From: Taudactylus pleione
Taxonomy: Eukaryota > Chordata > Amphibia > Anura > Myobatrachidae
Assembly (NCBI GenBank): GCA_031769625.1
Contig: JAUIMM010000566.1
Coordinates: 2,795,001 to 2,859,000 of the forward strand
Reading direction: 5' to 3'
DNA: 64,000 bases
The notes below the pieces were generated by a model. It ran no database searches. It was not told the DNA's origin and saw only the letters and a list, made by a program, of their open reading frames with translations. How positions within the stretch are numbered: position 1 is the first letter of the stretch; each line of letters starts with the position of its first letter. The translations under genes were made by a program, and so were the position numbers. Shown piece by piece: positions 10,255 through 22,675 of the stretch.

Positions 10255-11921
10255 TTAGGTGCCCTTATGGGGAGTAAGGAGTAGAAGAAGATGTGAAGAG
10301 AAGCACATGAGGGAAGAGGTCCCTGCTCGTGAGAGCTTACATTCTAAAGGGGAGGGGCAGACAGACAGGTGTGACATAGAAGGGGGAAGATAGGGAGGAA
10401 AGAGCATGAAGTGGGTTAGGATGAGAGCTGGAAGGCCTTGATGAAGTAGTGGATCTTGAGAACCCACTTGAAGATTTGTAGAGAGGTGGAGAGTCTGATA
10501 GGGAAAGCGTTCCAAAGGTAGGGAGCAGCACGGGCAAAATCTTGGGTGCAGGAGTGGGAGGAAGTAATCAGTTGGCAAGAGAGGCGGCATGCATTTGTTG
10601 AGCGAAGTGGATGAGCGGGAGAGAAGGTCAGAAATGTATGTGGGAGAGGATTTGGTGAGGGCTTTGTCGGCAAGTGTAAGAACCTTGAATTGGCATCTGA
10701 AGGGGAGCCAGTGTAGGGCATGAAGGAGAGGGGAAGCAGATGTCGAACGTCTGGAGAGGAAGATGAGCCAAGCAGCAGCATTGAGAACCGATTGTATTGG
10801 AGAGAGGTGAGAGACTGGGAGGCCAGCTAAGAGAAGGTTACAGTAGTCCAATCTGGAGATGACCAGCGAGTGGTTGAGGGTTTTAGTGGCGTCCTGAGTG
10901 AGGAAGGGTCTAATCCTGGACATACTTTTTAGGTGGAAACGGCAGGACTGCGAGAGGTGCTGAATGTGTGGTTTAAAGGAGAGGGAGGAGTCTAGGATAA
11001 CTTTAAGACAGCACACTATAGGGCTAGATGAGATAGTTGTGCCATCAATAGATAATGAAATTGTGGGAATTGAGGTAGTGGAAGAGGCTGGGAAGATGAT
11101 CAGCTCAGTCTTAGACATGTTAAGTTTAAGAAAGCTCTGGGACATCCATGAAGAGACAGCAGAGAGACAGTTGGAGATACGGGTGAGGAGCAAGGGGGAG
11201 AGCTCAGGGGTGAAAAGGTAAATTTGAGTATCATCAACATAGAGATGATATTGGAGGCAAAGGAGTTTATGAGTTCATCTAAAGAGGACGTATATAGGGA
11301 GAAAAGGAGAGGTCCAAGAACAGAACCTTGGGAAACTCCTACTGTTAGTGGAAGTGGGGGGGAAGAGGAGTCATGAGAGGAGACAGGGAAGGAACGATCA
11401 GAGAGGTAGGAGGACAGCTAGCAGAGAGCAGTGCCATGTAAACCAAGAGAGTAAAGGATTTGCAGGAGAGGGTGATCTGCAGTGTCAAATGCAGCAGAGA
11501 GGTCAAGGAGAATGAGCAGAGAGTAGTGGCCCTTGGATTTGGCAGCAAGGAGGTCATTGCTGACCTTCGTGAGGGCAGTTTCAGTGGAGTGGAGAGAATG
11601 GAAGCCAGATTGAAATGAGTTAAGGAGGGAGTTGGAGGAAAGAAAGGTGGTTGTAAACAATACTCTCAAGTAGTTTTTAAGCAAAAGGGAAAAGAGAGAT
11701 GGGACGGTAGTTGGAGAGTATGTTAGGATCAAGTGTAGGTTTTTAAGAATGGGGGAGACAAGGGCATATTTGAATGCAGAAGGGACAGTGCCAGATGATA
11801 GGGAGAGATTAAGGAGGTGGGCAAGATGGGAACAGGCAGAAGGAGACAGGTAACAGAGGAGACGGGAAGGGATTGGGTCAAGAGAGGAGGTGGAAGGAGG
11901 GGCGGACCCGATGAGGGCCAT
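10255..11921 (-). pseudogene. LINE reverse transcriptase, frameshifted
   Basis: RNA-dependent DNA polymerase of the L2-like LINE, in at least two frames. The 11418-11921 piece carries [32 protein letters not shown] and the motif-A Asp in [21 protein letters not shown] catalytic box lies near 11220-11255. The 10255-11193 piece gives the C-terminal part with [25 protein letters not shown] and LNAAAWLIF. Frameshifts and stops between the pieces make it nonfunctional. Confidence 0.87.
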
Positions 11922-12437
11922 GACTTCCTCTCCAGAAACAGGGGAGAAGGATGTCAGTGTTGGTGAGACAGAAGGGGAGGGGTGGTCAGGGAAAGGAGTG
12001 GCAGGAGTGCTAAGGTTCTGATGGGATATGATGTCCTCACCTAAGGAGTCAATTTACATGTAAAGTAGGTGTCAAAGTCAAGGGCAGAGAGCGAGGAGGG
12101 GAGGGGAGGTGAGGTGAGGAGGGGAAGGGCAGAGAAGGGAGTTGAAAGGGGCAAAGAGACGCCGGGGGTTTGAGGACTGGGAGGAGATGAGGTTCTTGAA
12201 ATATGTTTGTTTGGAGAGGGACAGGGCAGCACTGTAGGATGAGAGAATAAATTTGAAATGGAGGAAGTCAGCCTTAGAGCATGATTTTCTCCACTGCTTT
12301 GCAATTCTTGAACACTTTTGCAGGTATCTGGTGCATTTGGAATGCCAGGGTTGTGGTGTGGATCTGCGAGGGTGAGTAGTTATTGCCGGAGCATCAGTCA
12401 AGAGCAGAAGTAAGGGGGGAATTGTACAGGGAAGTGG

Positions 12438-13210
12438 CTAGTTCAGGACAGGAGAGAGAAAGGATAGGGGAGAGAAGAGAGTCCAGTAGGGAGGAAAAAG
12501 CAACAGTGTCAATAGCCTAAATGTTACGCTTAGTAATGGTAGCCTTGGGAGGTAAAGGAGGGGAAGGAGAAAGGTATAGGTTAAAGGAGAGAAGGTGATG
12601 GTCAGAGAGGGGGAATGGGGAATTGGAGTAATCAGAAATATCACAGTGGTGAGTAAAGACCAGGTCAAGTGAGTGCCCACTCACATGGGAGGGTGAAGAG
12701 GTCCATTGAGCGGGACCATATGAAGAGGTGAGAGTAAGGAGTTTAGCAGCAGAGGATTCTGTGGGAATGTCAATAGGAATATTAAAATCACCTAGGATAA
12801 TGGAGGGAAGATCTGAGGAGAGAAAGTGAGGGAGCCAGGAAGTGAAGTTGTAAAGGAATTTGGAGGGAGAGCCAGGGGGACGGTAAATGACAGCTGCTCC
12901 GAGGTTTACAGGTTGGAAGAGGTGTATAGCATGAACCTCAAATGTGGGGAATGTAAGAGATGGGTCAGAGGATATTAGCTGGTATGAAAAATTGGTGGAT
13001 AGCAGGACCCAAACACCACCACCATGGCGACCCCCAAGCCGGGGTGTGTGGAGAAGGTGAGGCCCCCAGAGCATAGAGCAGCAGGAGAAGTGGTGTCAGA
13101 TAGTGAGATCCAGGTTTCAGTAATGGCCAGGAGATTCAGGGAGTTGGAGATGAAAAGGTCATGGGTGGGGACCAGTTTATTACAGACTGACCTGGCATTC
13201 CAGAGGGCAC
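12438..13210 (-). pseudogene. LINE endonuclease domain (APE type)
   Basis: Exonuclease-endonuclease-phosphatase fold fragment that nicks target DNA for reverse transcription. Visible motifs in order are WNARSVCNKL, LLAITETWI, GGGVWVLL, AVIYRPPGS, SIILGDFNIP, LDLVFTH and LSDHHLLSF. GDFN and SDH are the usual catalytic-region motifs of this family. The reading frame changes near 13070, so it is not one continuous ORF. It belongs to the LINE at 10060-14000. Confidence 0.85.
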
Positions 13211-14000
13211 AGTACAGAGAGATAGCGTTTGTGGAGAAGATGTGAATAAGATTATCTGGGTTGCTGTAACGTGGAGGTAAGATTAATTTGGGGGACCGAT
13301 ATGAATAGAGTTTAGTGATCGTGCGGGCACCTCAGCTAGAAAGGGAACCTGTAGGAGGTGGGCAGGGAGGTAGATGTGGATGGCAGTGGGGTGAAGTGAC
13401 AGGGAGAGGAGTGTAGGAGAATGGTTTAGTGGTGGGGTAGTAGGACAATGGGGGTGTAGAACAGGAAGAAAGTGGAGTAATGCGAGGGGAGGGAAGAGTA
13501 GGCAAACAGGGGAGGGGGGAGAAGGGGAGGGGGAGGGGGAAAGACAAAGGGGAAAGGATACAGGTGGAAACAGCAGGCAGAACAGAGGATTAGGTAGCGA
13601 CTGATTGGAGGAGGGAGTTGAAGAAAACCTTGTCATGGTGTTTATAAGTAAACAAGAGGAATGAAATTCGGAAATGTAAATTAAAGATGAATGCAAGAGA
13701 TTTGTAGAAATGCAAGTGAAATAACAGCGTTGGTAAATATGTATGCAGATTAACAAGTTTGTTATTGAGAGGATTAAAAGTGTGGATCTAATGTGTGTAG
13801 AATTGGAATAATAATGTAGACTGTGAGCAGATAGAGGATGTGAGGCTAGGCAAGAGAGCTAAGATAAGGACAGTGTTTCCAAGTGGAAAGAGGCCAACTG
13901 ACATAGGTTCAAGTACATATGCATTGAGATGTATGTGAGAATCAGAAGGCCAGCATTAATAATAGCAATAGAAGTGTTGTGTTCTTGCCATGATCACGCA

Positions 14001-14510
14001 GAGAATCCAGTTGTAACAGTCCTGAATCTTTAGGCCATTGAGGTTTGTTGTTTGATGGAACTTAGAGTTTTCTCCTTCTGTTTATCTTCGGTTTAATGCA
14101 GGTCTAACGCTACAGTTTTGCTCTTAAAAAAGACTGCACTTTAAAACTGCACCATCCAGCCAGCCATTCGGCCTAGAAACATGGTGGTATATGCTGTTTG
14201 CTGCTAATGTATACTGCTCGGGATGTAGTCGGCATCCCGACGTGTGGGATGCCGACGGTCTAAATACCCTGTTCTTCCCAGCATGGCTCTGTGGTATATT
14301 GTACTGCTGTGTAACACCATAAAACCCATTGAGCTAACATGCTCTATTACTTGATGCTTTTGCTGTACTGTGATGCAAGGCTGCAGTAGAGCATCATAAT
14401 GACCAGTCTCCCAGCTGGCTATATGGTAATCCATAAATCATAACTATTAAAATTGTACAGTATTTCTATTGTCTCACAAAATTATGCAATTTCTACTTTC
14501 TTAGTATTTT
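14001..14510. other. Unassigned sequence
   Basis: No repeat termini or protein motifs recognised. It may include residual LINE 5' UTR at its left edge. Confidence 0.35.
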
Positions 14511-14940
14511 GGGACCTGTTTACCATTCAAAATTTGCATCATATCCCCCCAAAAACACCCGTTTTCGGGGTATACCCACAAATATTAAGTATCACCCCAA
14601 TGTATGAAGGAGAGACCTCAGAAGACATCTCTGATATCTGCTGTTGTCCCTCAATTTTCAACAGCAGCTGCAGCCCCCATTGGTTTCTATGGGAGCTGCA
14701 AAGCTGTCGGAGTTAGCCGCTGAAGCCTATAGGCTACATTCTGCAAAACTATCCAGCCGCAGTAGAACTGTGGGGTTTGTGAAGGAGGAGTGAAGTGACT
14801 GCTAATGCACTTTTCGGAACCCCTGCATGTGTATATTAATGCATCTGGGCAAATGTTAATTTCTTATTTCCGCAAATAGCAGCTATAAGTAATAACAATT
14901 ATTGAGTTTAAAACTAATGATAATTGATAAATATGCCCCT
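14511..14940. mobile_element. MITE-like palindromic repeat, copy A
   Basis: Left end is GGGACCTGTTTACCATTCAA; right end is TGATAAATATGCCCC. The inner sequence has CCACAAATATTAAGTATCACCCC and CCTATAGGCTACA. Copy B (17759-18317) is the same element inverted: its right end complement reads GGAGGCTATTTAACATTCAA and its left end GGCATATTTATCAATTATC. It is non-coding. Superfamily unknown. Confidence 0.6.
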
Positions 14941-17570
14941 TAGGGAGGTATCAAGGTATCAGGGTTGTACACGCCCACATGGCACTGGCCACACCTACCC
15001 AGCATTGGTCACAGGTAGTCTACTTCTCACAACAGGTTCTTGATCATTCTCAGCATCAAGCCCATGCGGGCCTTATTCCATCCATGGAGATGAGAGAGTA
15101 AAGTACAGTAATGCTAAAACAAGGCCACTGACTAGGCGCTCATGTGAGTTATGCTATTATCTTGTATGTTCTTCCACTTCCAACCATAGACTTTAATGTG
15201 CGAGGTAACATTTCTTTATAAGTATCACTTGCAAAGAACTACCGTGGTATTGAAAAGAGGCCTTTATTAGTTTGTAGCGCAACTCTTTATTATTTATTTT
15301 CTAAGTGTTTGTCATCATCCTGGTAGATTCCATGGACATACACCGATTTCATTGGATCTTATCTTAAACACTGTGTATGTTTTTTATTTGCAGACTTTAA
15401 TTTCTATGTGCTGACAGGACTGCTATAAGAAATTCACTGGAATTCCTGTGACCCAGTTCAAGCCGGACTAACACATAACTTATACATCATTCTGGCTTAT
15501 TCCTCAGGACTCTTATCCCCAAATTAATAGTAACTCATGCCTTTGCCAGGTGCATGCAGCTAAAAAATAGAGGTTGCGAGACTGAAGTTGGACCATAAAC
15601 AGAAGTTGAGGTCATATTGGCCACAAGTTATTTTCGAAGGGGAAATTAAAATGGAAAAAGCTTGACACTGTATCATTAGGTATGTGATAATACCTTACCT
15701 GGTTTTATGCAATTGGCAGTAGTGTTACCAGAGAGTTTATTTCATAATATGAGTGTTGTGAGTAGTATAGAACCAGCTGTGAAAGATATACTTATCTTTA
15801 TCATTATTATAACTAGCAATCAATAATAATAAAACTGTTCACACTATGATGGCCTCATGCCAGTAGCAAATATGAGGATTGCACATTTCTTCATACTTAT
15901 AGCTTCACTGCTTCACTCCTACCAGACATTACAGAGTGGTCGGGGGATAAAACACCATATGCAGCCGCTATGTACCATTGTACAGATCTGTGAACCCCTC
16001 AGCATGCTCATAATACCAGGGAAATTCACAAAAGAAACAAGGGTGGAAGCTTTCCTGTAATTGCATTATTGAACTCAAGTAGTAGATACCACGCGCAGCC
16101 AACCAGCACATACTGTAACATTAACAAGCAGATTCTTGGAACAGTTCAGTGAATCTTGAGGTAAAAAAAATAAATAAATGAAGTATCCACAGAAAGCGTG
16201 TGCGGCTGCTACTGGTCTTTCTCTGCATTGTGAAAAAAGAAAGATGATTTGTAATTCTGGCACAATTTTAATGTATACACAGTAGTATTATGTAAAGCTC
16301 CTATCTAAACACACATAAAAAAGGAAACAAAGGGGGTGCTTCATCAAGAATATAGCACTATCCTCACATGAATGTACACATCATCACTGAAATTATAATA
16401 TCTTATTACAATCCACAAGCAGCATGTTTGGGAAGATAGAAAGGTCAGCGTGTTTTATTTGGCCTCCCCCTTTCTACTCCAAAGTACTAAATCCTAAAGC
16501 GCAGGGAGGGAGGGGGGGGGTTGGGGAGACACGGAGCGAGTGAGATTTACATTTTCGCTTTGGTAACGTATAGTGGGGATTAAGGGAGAGGCGGAAAGCG
16601 CTGTGTAATATTTCTCTGCTGACTTGTTTTATTAGCTTGCTTAAAACATGTTACATTACTGCATTTACTTGAATTGGCAGCCTGATAAATACCTCTCCTG
16701 GTCGTGATTGCGATTGCTCAGGGCATTAATATTATTACATTCTGTCAGTGGGAAACGTCTGAGAGATGACTTACTGTAAAGATTACACGCTGAAATAAAT
16801 CACGTTTCGTTCATTGTTACCGTTTATGGCCTCTTGGAATGGAGTCAATCTCCTTTTAAGTTGCATTTCTATTTCCCCCCCCCCTTACTCTCAGCCTGTT
16901 ACATTATGTATCGCTGTCAGATTGGAACAGATGAGGTGTCAAACATGAGCCTTTTTGAATAATTTCCACCCTCGGGTTGTTTTTATGAAGGACAAGTACA
17001 AAACCACAGAAGGCGGAGAGGAGGGGGATGGGGGTTACCCAGCTGATTCGGCTGGGAATAGGTCAGAGGTGGACTGAGAACAGTTTTTACTCTAGATTAT
17101 GCTGCTGTGCAGTGTAATGGCTTATACATCAGTAAACTTGACTGGCTGGAAATCTAGCAAGGCTCTATTTACCTTCTAGGCCCAGGCAAATGTTTAGGAC
17201 TGAACTCTTCTTTGTGTGCACGTGTCATGTTTAGCAATACAAATGAACTACAAATCTGATTTGCAGTAGGCCTTATGAATTTCAAACAAAGTTCAAATGT
17301 GGACCAGGTTTTTCATTCAGTAAGCACCTTTGATATAAACTTAAAGCACACATGGGGTCAAGCATTTCGTAGGCATGAATTTTGATTCATGCTAATGAGG
17401 TCAGGTCCCTGGGTACTAGTGACTTCATTAAGGTTTCGGCAAAGCGCCACTAGCCATTGTGATTTTCTCAGTGAGGAGTAGTCATTTTTAATTTGGGTTT
17501 GTTCAGCCTCCATTTGGGCTGGCAGCAGGTAGACGTTAGCAATAATTTACCTCAGTGGTTTTGTGACTGA
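14941..17570. other. Single-copy-looking sequence without recognised genes
   Basis: 2.6 kb with no recognisable mobile element, array or exon. The stretch 16430-17000 has uneven, non-repetitive composition (AT-rich blocks, TTCGCTTTGG, ATTAATATTATTACATT, TTTATTAGCTTGCTTAAAAC). It is one of several candidates for conserved noncoding sequence in this window. Confidence 0.4.
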
Positions 17571-17755
17571 GGGGTCTATTTACTAAGCAGTGTTAGGAGA
17601 AGTGAAGAGTGAAAAGTGATAAGGTGCCAGCCAATCCGCTCCCAACTGTCATTTTTCAAACACAGCCTGTGAGATGGCAGTTAGGAGCTGATTGGCTGGC
17701 ACCTTATTACTCTTCACTTTTCACTTCTCCTAACACAGCTTAGTAAATAGACCCC
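17571..17755. mobile_element. Near-perfect palindromic MITE (185 bp)
   Basis: Left arm begins GGGGTCTATTTACTAAGC; right arm ends CTTAGTAAATAGACCCC. Arms of about 80 bp (GAGAAGTGAAGAGTGAAAAG; CAGCCAATC) pair almost completely around a short centre near 17655. It is non-coding. The flanks (TGA left, TAT right) do not give a clean 3-bp duplication. Confidence 0.85.
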
Positions 17756-17758
17756 TAT

Positions 17759-18317
17759 GAGGCATATTTATCAATTATCAGGTTTCAATTATCAGATAAT
17801 TGTATCGCAGCAATAAGAAATGATATACTGCTCGAATGTATCAAAACTCACACACAGGGACAGGGGACACAAAAAGGAGCCCGTCCCTGAAATGTGTTTG
17901 CAGTAAAATGACTGCATTAGCGGTTTCTTCACTTTTCAATTGGAACTCCTGCACATGTACAATCTACTTACCAGGCATGTGCGACGCCCATTGCCGGGGA
18001 GGGTTACAGAGAAGCCTGCTCCCGTTAAGTTTTGCAAAATGTAGCCCAACAGCTACAGCAGCTGATGTCATCTGCAGATGGTGTTAGCTGTGGGGGGACA
18101 TCGCGTCCCAGAGCTTGATAAATCTGACAACTTCACAGCCACCATAGAGGCTGCAGTTGCAGTTGAAAATGGAGGGAAAAATGCAGATATGGAGGTATCT
18201 GTTTCAGTCCCTCCATAGTATAGTACATTGGGGTGGTACTTAATATATCCAGGTATCCCTCAAAAATGGGGGTTTTGGGGGGTTATAATGCAAATATTGA
18301 ATGTTAAATAGCCTCCT
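17759..18317. mobile_element. MITE-like palindromic repeat, copy B (inverted relative to copy A)
   Basis: Begins GAGGCATATTTATCAATTATC and ends AATATTGAATGTTAAATAGCC. The right 200 bp matches 14511-14640 in reverse orientation, including GGGGTGGTACTTAATATAT. It abuts the MITE at 17571-17755. Non-coding. Confidence 0.6.
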
Positions 18318-18363
18318 GAGACTGCTATCTGACACCGTTGCCTATAGAGTCTGAATGGTGATG

Positions 18364-18825
18364 CTATACTTCAGGGCTGGATTAAGGCTAGTGGGGGCCC
18401 CAAGGCAACTAAATTGCAGGGGCCCCTTAAAGCCACACGGAGCTTCCCCCCTTCCCCTTAAGCCTTCTGTCCTTATACCCCCAAAGCCACCGCCGCTGAC
18501 TTACCTGAGTGACGGCATGCGGGCTTGACCTCCTCCCAGCAGAGCTGCTCCCTGGTCCTCTCATCGGCGTCGCGGACGTAATGTGTCACGTGGCGCAGGT
18601 GAGAAGACTCGGGAGCCACTCTGCGCGGTATGCAGCGGCACTGACTGTGCTGCTGCATACATTAACAGCGGATCGCGGCAGTGAGCCTCAATCCGGGAAC
18701 AGGTGTCACTGGACACCTGTTCTCGGCAGGGTCACACTGACCCTGTGTGGGGGCCCCTCCGTGTGTGGGGGCCCAGGGACGACCGCCCCTGTAGCCCCCC
18801 CCCTTAATCCGGCCCTGCTATACTT
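18364..18825. mobile_element. hAT-type MITE with perfect 8-bp duplication
   Basis: The element is 18372-18817 (446 bp), starting CAGGGCTGGATTAAGG and ending CTTAATCCGGCCCTG. It is flanked by CTATACTT at 18364-18371 and 18818-18825. The interior is GC-rich and has no transposase. Confidence 0.93.
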
Positions 18826-19449
18826 ATTAACCTGGATGCAATTTGAATTCATGATTTGTTCAGCCCACAGAATGTCTACCTCCACCGTGTAGATGACTAG
18901 TGAACTCTAAGATTAATATTCCTTAGAGTCAGATATTGAGATATTAAGAAATTGAGCTAAGATTGTTCTGATGAGAGCATGGTAAGGGGCTATTATGATA
19001 AAGGTTTAGCCCGCCAGATATCCCCTCCTGCTGGGTATATGTTATGTCTATGTTACAATTGACTGCAATTTTCATTGTCATTGCGCATGCGCTGTTAGTA
19101 GCCGCTCATAGCAGCGTAAGACGTCCTGGATCCTATTTTCCTGCCACTGCCTTTCTCCTGTCGGCCTTCAGAGCACTGATCTGTCAGCAGCACAGGCACA
19201 CAGTTATCCTGGGTATATTCCGGCCGATGGATAAATGCATGTACTGTACATTTACCAATCGTTCGGGCGATATATCTGCCAGCAGAGCTATTCGAATATG
19301 AACGCCCACTTGTGACATCATATGGAATGACTTCTGCTGCAGACATATCGGGCTGTCGGCGATGGCCATACAGACAGATGAAACTATATATCTGCTAGAT
19401 ATATTGTCATCGGCTGGGCTGCAGGGCCAATCAAATATGTCTGTGAACG
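18826..19449. other. Unassigned sequence
   Basis: No recognised feature. It contains a CGCATGCGC motif near 19085, as in several CpG-rich MITEs here, but no terminal repeats. Confidence 0.35.
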
Positions 19450-19667
19450 AGGGCTCAATGTACTAAAGGTTGAGTTTAATTGATTTTAATCAATTTCAAA
19501 TGGATCTAACTTGATGCATTTCTGAGGCTAAATCACACATAAACTAGCAGACAATTTTCAGTTGTTTTTTAAGTGCTAGTAAATGTGTGATATAGCCCCA
19601 GAAACTCAATATCAATTTACATCGAATTGAAATCGATTAAAATCGACCTGTGACAAATATACCCCCA
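19450..19667. mobile_element. Imperfect fold-back MITE
   Basis: Left arm GGGCTCAATGTACTAAAGG then AATTGATTTTAATCAATTTC; right arm GAATTGAAATCGATTAAAATC then GACAAATATACCCCC. The arms pair with mismatches. Superfamily unresolved. Confidence 0.55.
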
Positions 19668-20908
19668 GTAATAGGACCACTGGCTTTGTAGTAGATCTGA
19701 GAATTTAGCTATTTTGTCATATACTTCAAAGGCAGAAATGTAAAAATTATAATGAATCTATGTCAACACTGTTTAATCAGCACTCATACTGCAATTACTG
19801 ACTCAGACACTGACCTTGAATGACACAGAACATAGAAATACATAATTTATTGGGAGAGGGGAGGATCACATGGTGTAGTGTAGTCACTTCACAAATGCAA
19901 ACTAAAAATCTACTGTAATTTCATTGTAATAAACACAGAACCAAATAAAATTCATTGTAATAAAGTACAGACCAATGTAGATGTGAAGTACACATACAAG
20001 AACTTGAGTCAGCGGTACTGTATTATGCTAAGGGTAGTAATATTGGATCCCCTTACCATGATTACAGTAGAGTGTTAGTTGGTAAAAAAAATAGATAAGC
20101 AAAATTCTCAAAACTATTACGCAAAAGATTTCCCCAGTTTGGCATTTGGTCTCACAATTTTGACTGATTTGCCGCAGATTTTGGCCTTCAGTTACCATTC
20201 CTTTCACACCACAAAATAGAACTAATTGATCCTTTCCTTCGTCATCACCATAGACTGCATATTCTTAGTGAAATGCAAATTCACATATGCACAGTACAGA
20301 GAGGCATACTCTGGATTGGAACTTTGCACATCTGCAGGATGATGTTCCGTATCAAAACTTGATTTGCACAAAATTTTGCTGCAGTTTTGCTCATCAGATG
20401 TAGGCATCTGGCACAATGTAATTTAGTGATAGTTTTTCACAATACTTATTTATTTAACATATACATAAATAAAATAGGTCACCAAGAAAGCATTTCAACT
20501 TCCACTGTTGCCATAAATAGAGCTAACAAAAAGGGGGCAGATGTACACCCAGATGCAACTTAATTCTAGATTGGCTTAATTCTACTGGGCCCAGCCTCAA
20601 GCAAGAAGCCCAAGTCCCCCATGTGGACAGAGAGAACTCACCTTGTGACAGTGGATGTGCCCCGACTGTAACTATGTCAGACCCTCCAACATGACCCATT
20701 CCATTAGGTACAAAATACTCTGGTCCTGGACTTCCCTGTTAATTTATGATTGCAGCCACCTATGCTGAAATACCTGTCCCATCAATTACCTAGTTCAACA
20801 CAGGTGACTGCAATCATACATTAGGTGGGAGTCCAGGAGCAGAGTGTTTTGTACCTAATGGAAGGGGTCATGTTGGAGGGTAGGCTATCTGTTGTGCCAC
20901 TGTGTAAC
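19668..20908. other. Unassigned sequence
   Basis: No protein motif, array or clear mobile-element end. A short inverted pair lies near 20685-20880: CCTCCAACATGACCC with GGGTCATGTTGGAGG, and TTAGGTACAAAATACTC with GTTTTGTACCTAATGG. This suggests a further fold-back element of about 200 bp (20678-20882). Confidence 0.45.
20678..20882. mobile_element. Fold-back element (about 205 bp)
   Basis: The left arm (20682-20745) contains AGACCCTCCAACATGACCC, TTAGGTACAAAA and GTCCTGGACT. The right arm (20828-20882) contains AGTCCAGGAGC, TTTTGTACCTAATGG and GGGTCATGTTGGAGGGT as its inverse. CACCTATGCTGAAAT lies in the loop side. No coding content; ends approximate. Confidence 0.6.
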
Positions 20909-21351
20909 TGAGGGGCTTATTCATCAACACTAAGATAACGTTTTTAAGGACATTTTCCTTAATTAATGTTATTTTAGTATTCATGAAGTATCTTAACGCA
21001 GGAGATGTCACTGATATCTCCTGGTTAAGTCCTCCTGCGTTAGTTTCCACACTCCCCATACATTAGTATGGGGATATGGAAACTATATATTTATCAAATT
21101 CTGCAAATTATGTAAAATTACCGCAGTTGTAGGCATTGCTGCGCATGCGCTGGTTTTACAGATGTAACAGCACATGCGCAGAACTGATTCCAGCTGCAGT
21201 AACTTAGAGAGGGAAAAATGACAGCTTTTCAGAATAGATAGTTATGGAGAGGAGGAATGATGAATTCCTCCGGTAAGTAGGTAGAACTCCATGCGAGTTC
21301 TAAACCTAATTACCTCCAGAGAAAGTTTAGGCATGATGAATAGGCCCCTGA
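20909..21351. mobile_element. MITE with TGA duplication, Harbinger-like
   Basis: The element is 20912-21348 (437 bp). It starts GGGGCTTATTCATCA and ends TGATGAATAGGCCCC, with TGA on both sides (20909-20911, 21349-21351). A 3-bp duplication with GGG-type termini fits a PIF/Harbinger-derived MITE. Contains CGCATGCGC near 21145. Non-coding. Confidence 0.8.
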
Positions 21352-22179
21352 GTTGCAATGCTTTCCCGCCTAGCTGCGCCCCCTCTGCAAGGGAAAAGTC
21401 TCAATGCAGAACAAACCTGAAAACAGTAGAAAAATATCCACAACAATCAAGTGAATTGGGGCAGGCTGGACAGGGAATGTCCAAAAGGAAAGATAAAGTA
21501 ACTTCTTCAACTCAAAGTATTCAACTGTGTTGTTTTCACCCTCCGTCCTCCACCACAAGCCAAAAGGAAATCCAGTACCTGTCAATCAAGCAATCAATAG
21601 AAATAATAACCCTGAATGAACCAAACCATTAAACATATCTCTTCTACAAGCTAGACGCTTATCTGCCATAACACTTAGGCAGCCATTTTGTTCTGGGGAA
21701 TTTGAGCAATCATACATACAGTAACAGTTATTTACATGACAGTCCTGATTTTTGGGAAATTATGTATTTGGTTGGAAACATATTCAATGGTTAGTTTTGT
21801 CCTCATTTTATGGCTGTATGGGGTGTTACATAGGGTGGGAGCAGTGTGCTAAAACGCTCAAGTTCCAAAGAATTTTAAGTGGACTCTGGTTATCATTAGT
21901 TCCACTCTCATTGAGGAGTAAAGAGTATGTGGCAGTATGATGTACTAAAAGTTATCAATAGTATGCTTAATCTTATTTACAAACAACTATTGAAGTAAAA
22001 TACCAGTCTAATTTGACACTACTGTCAGTGTTTCCCTACAAATATGGCTGCATCTTGCAGCAGTCAGGGCAATCAGTATGGAGCACAGAACATTTGCCGT
22101 GCAGCAATACAGATCTGTAAATTACATTTTCTGTATGGTGTTGAAGAAAGGACTGGGGATAAAATTCTGTTCAAGGTTA
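21352..22179. other. Unassigned sequence
   Basis: No recognisable gene or repeat end. Open frames here show no family motif. Confidence 0.35.
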
Positions 22180-22650
22180 TTGGCAAAATTGTCCACTTAA
22201 ATCAGCAGCCATTTAATCTAACATCTGATTTTCAAAGCCCTACATAACCAGGGTCCAAGGTATCTGAAGCTGCCTCTAATTCAGGGGTGGGCAATAATCG
22301 GTTCTCCAGCTGCTGTTGAACTACAAATCCTAGCATGCCCTGCCACAGGTTTAGCATGCAAAACTGTGGCAGGGCATACTGGAAAATGTAGTCCCACAGC
22401 AGCTGGACGGCCTCTTATTGTCCACCCCTGCTTCTAATTCCTTATACTCTCAAATTGCTTACTTCAACCAGCAGATGAGGGACTATTAGTAGTAACTAGA
22501 CTCTCCCTTACTTTATTTGGGGATCAAGCTTTTAGCTTTGCAGCTCTGACTCTACGGAACTCGTTTCCTCTCACAGTTCGAGAGGCCTCCAACTCTAGAA
22601 ACCTTCAAAAAGAGACTCAAGATTTACTTGTTTACTCCACACTGACTTTC
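22180..22650 (+). pseudogene. LINE reverse transcriptase C-terminal fragment, interrupted by a hAT MITE
   Basis: The plus strand reads FKALHNQGPRYLKL near 22220-22270. After the inserted MITE, a DQAFSFAA-LRNSFPLTVREA stretch ends with the ETFKKRLKIYLF pattern (22520-22640, two frames). This is the conserved tail of many vertebrate LINE reverse transcriptases (xFxxAAPxLWNxLPxxxR ... FKxxLKTYLF). Upstream homology before about 22180 is unclear. Truncated and frameshifted. Confidence 0.65.
22274..22431. mobile_element. hAT-type MITE inside LINE fragment
   Basis: Starts CAGGGGTGGGCAATAATCGG and ends TTATTGTCCACCCCTG. The arms carry CTACAAATCCTAGCATGCCC and GGGCATACTGGAAAATGTAG. Flanks CTCTAATT and TTCTAATT form a near-perfect 8-bp duplication, offset by one base. 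Confidence 0.82.
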
Positions 22651-22675
22651 TTCTCCTCCTCTTTAGGAGGAGCAC

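Larger units (their letters stand above)
10060..14000 (-). mobile_element. L2/CR1-like LINE, degraded copy
   Basis: Non-LTR retrotransposon read from right to left. The 3' end is at about 10060, where the complement reads GGCACCATATAAATAAAGAATAATAATAA, a microsatellite-tailed L2-type terminus. The 3' UTR runs to about 10340. Coding pieces: an endonuclease with WNARSVCNKL and TETWI near 13060-13210 and ILGDFNIP near 12780; reverse transcriptase with [12 protein letters not shown] near 11480-11520 and YVDDTQIY near 11220-11255; and C-terminal RT/linker sequence at 10255-11193. The pieces sit in different frames with stops, so the copy is dead. The 5' boundary near 14.0 kb is a guess; no target duplication was found. 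Confidence 0.88.

Noticed and set aside
13283..13756. Pro/Ser-rich protein of 157 codons on the minus strand
   Set aside because: Low-complexity C/T-rich sequence in the LINE 5' part, in a different frame from the endonuclease. It may be a remnant of a LINE ORF1 or leader, but nothing supports a call.
22044..22247. Possible host exon (MAASCSSQGNQ...)
   Set aside because: No splice-bounded structure. The right part overlaps LINE-tail text (FKALHNQGPRYLKL) in another frame, so a host exon is unlikely.
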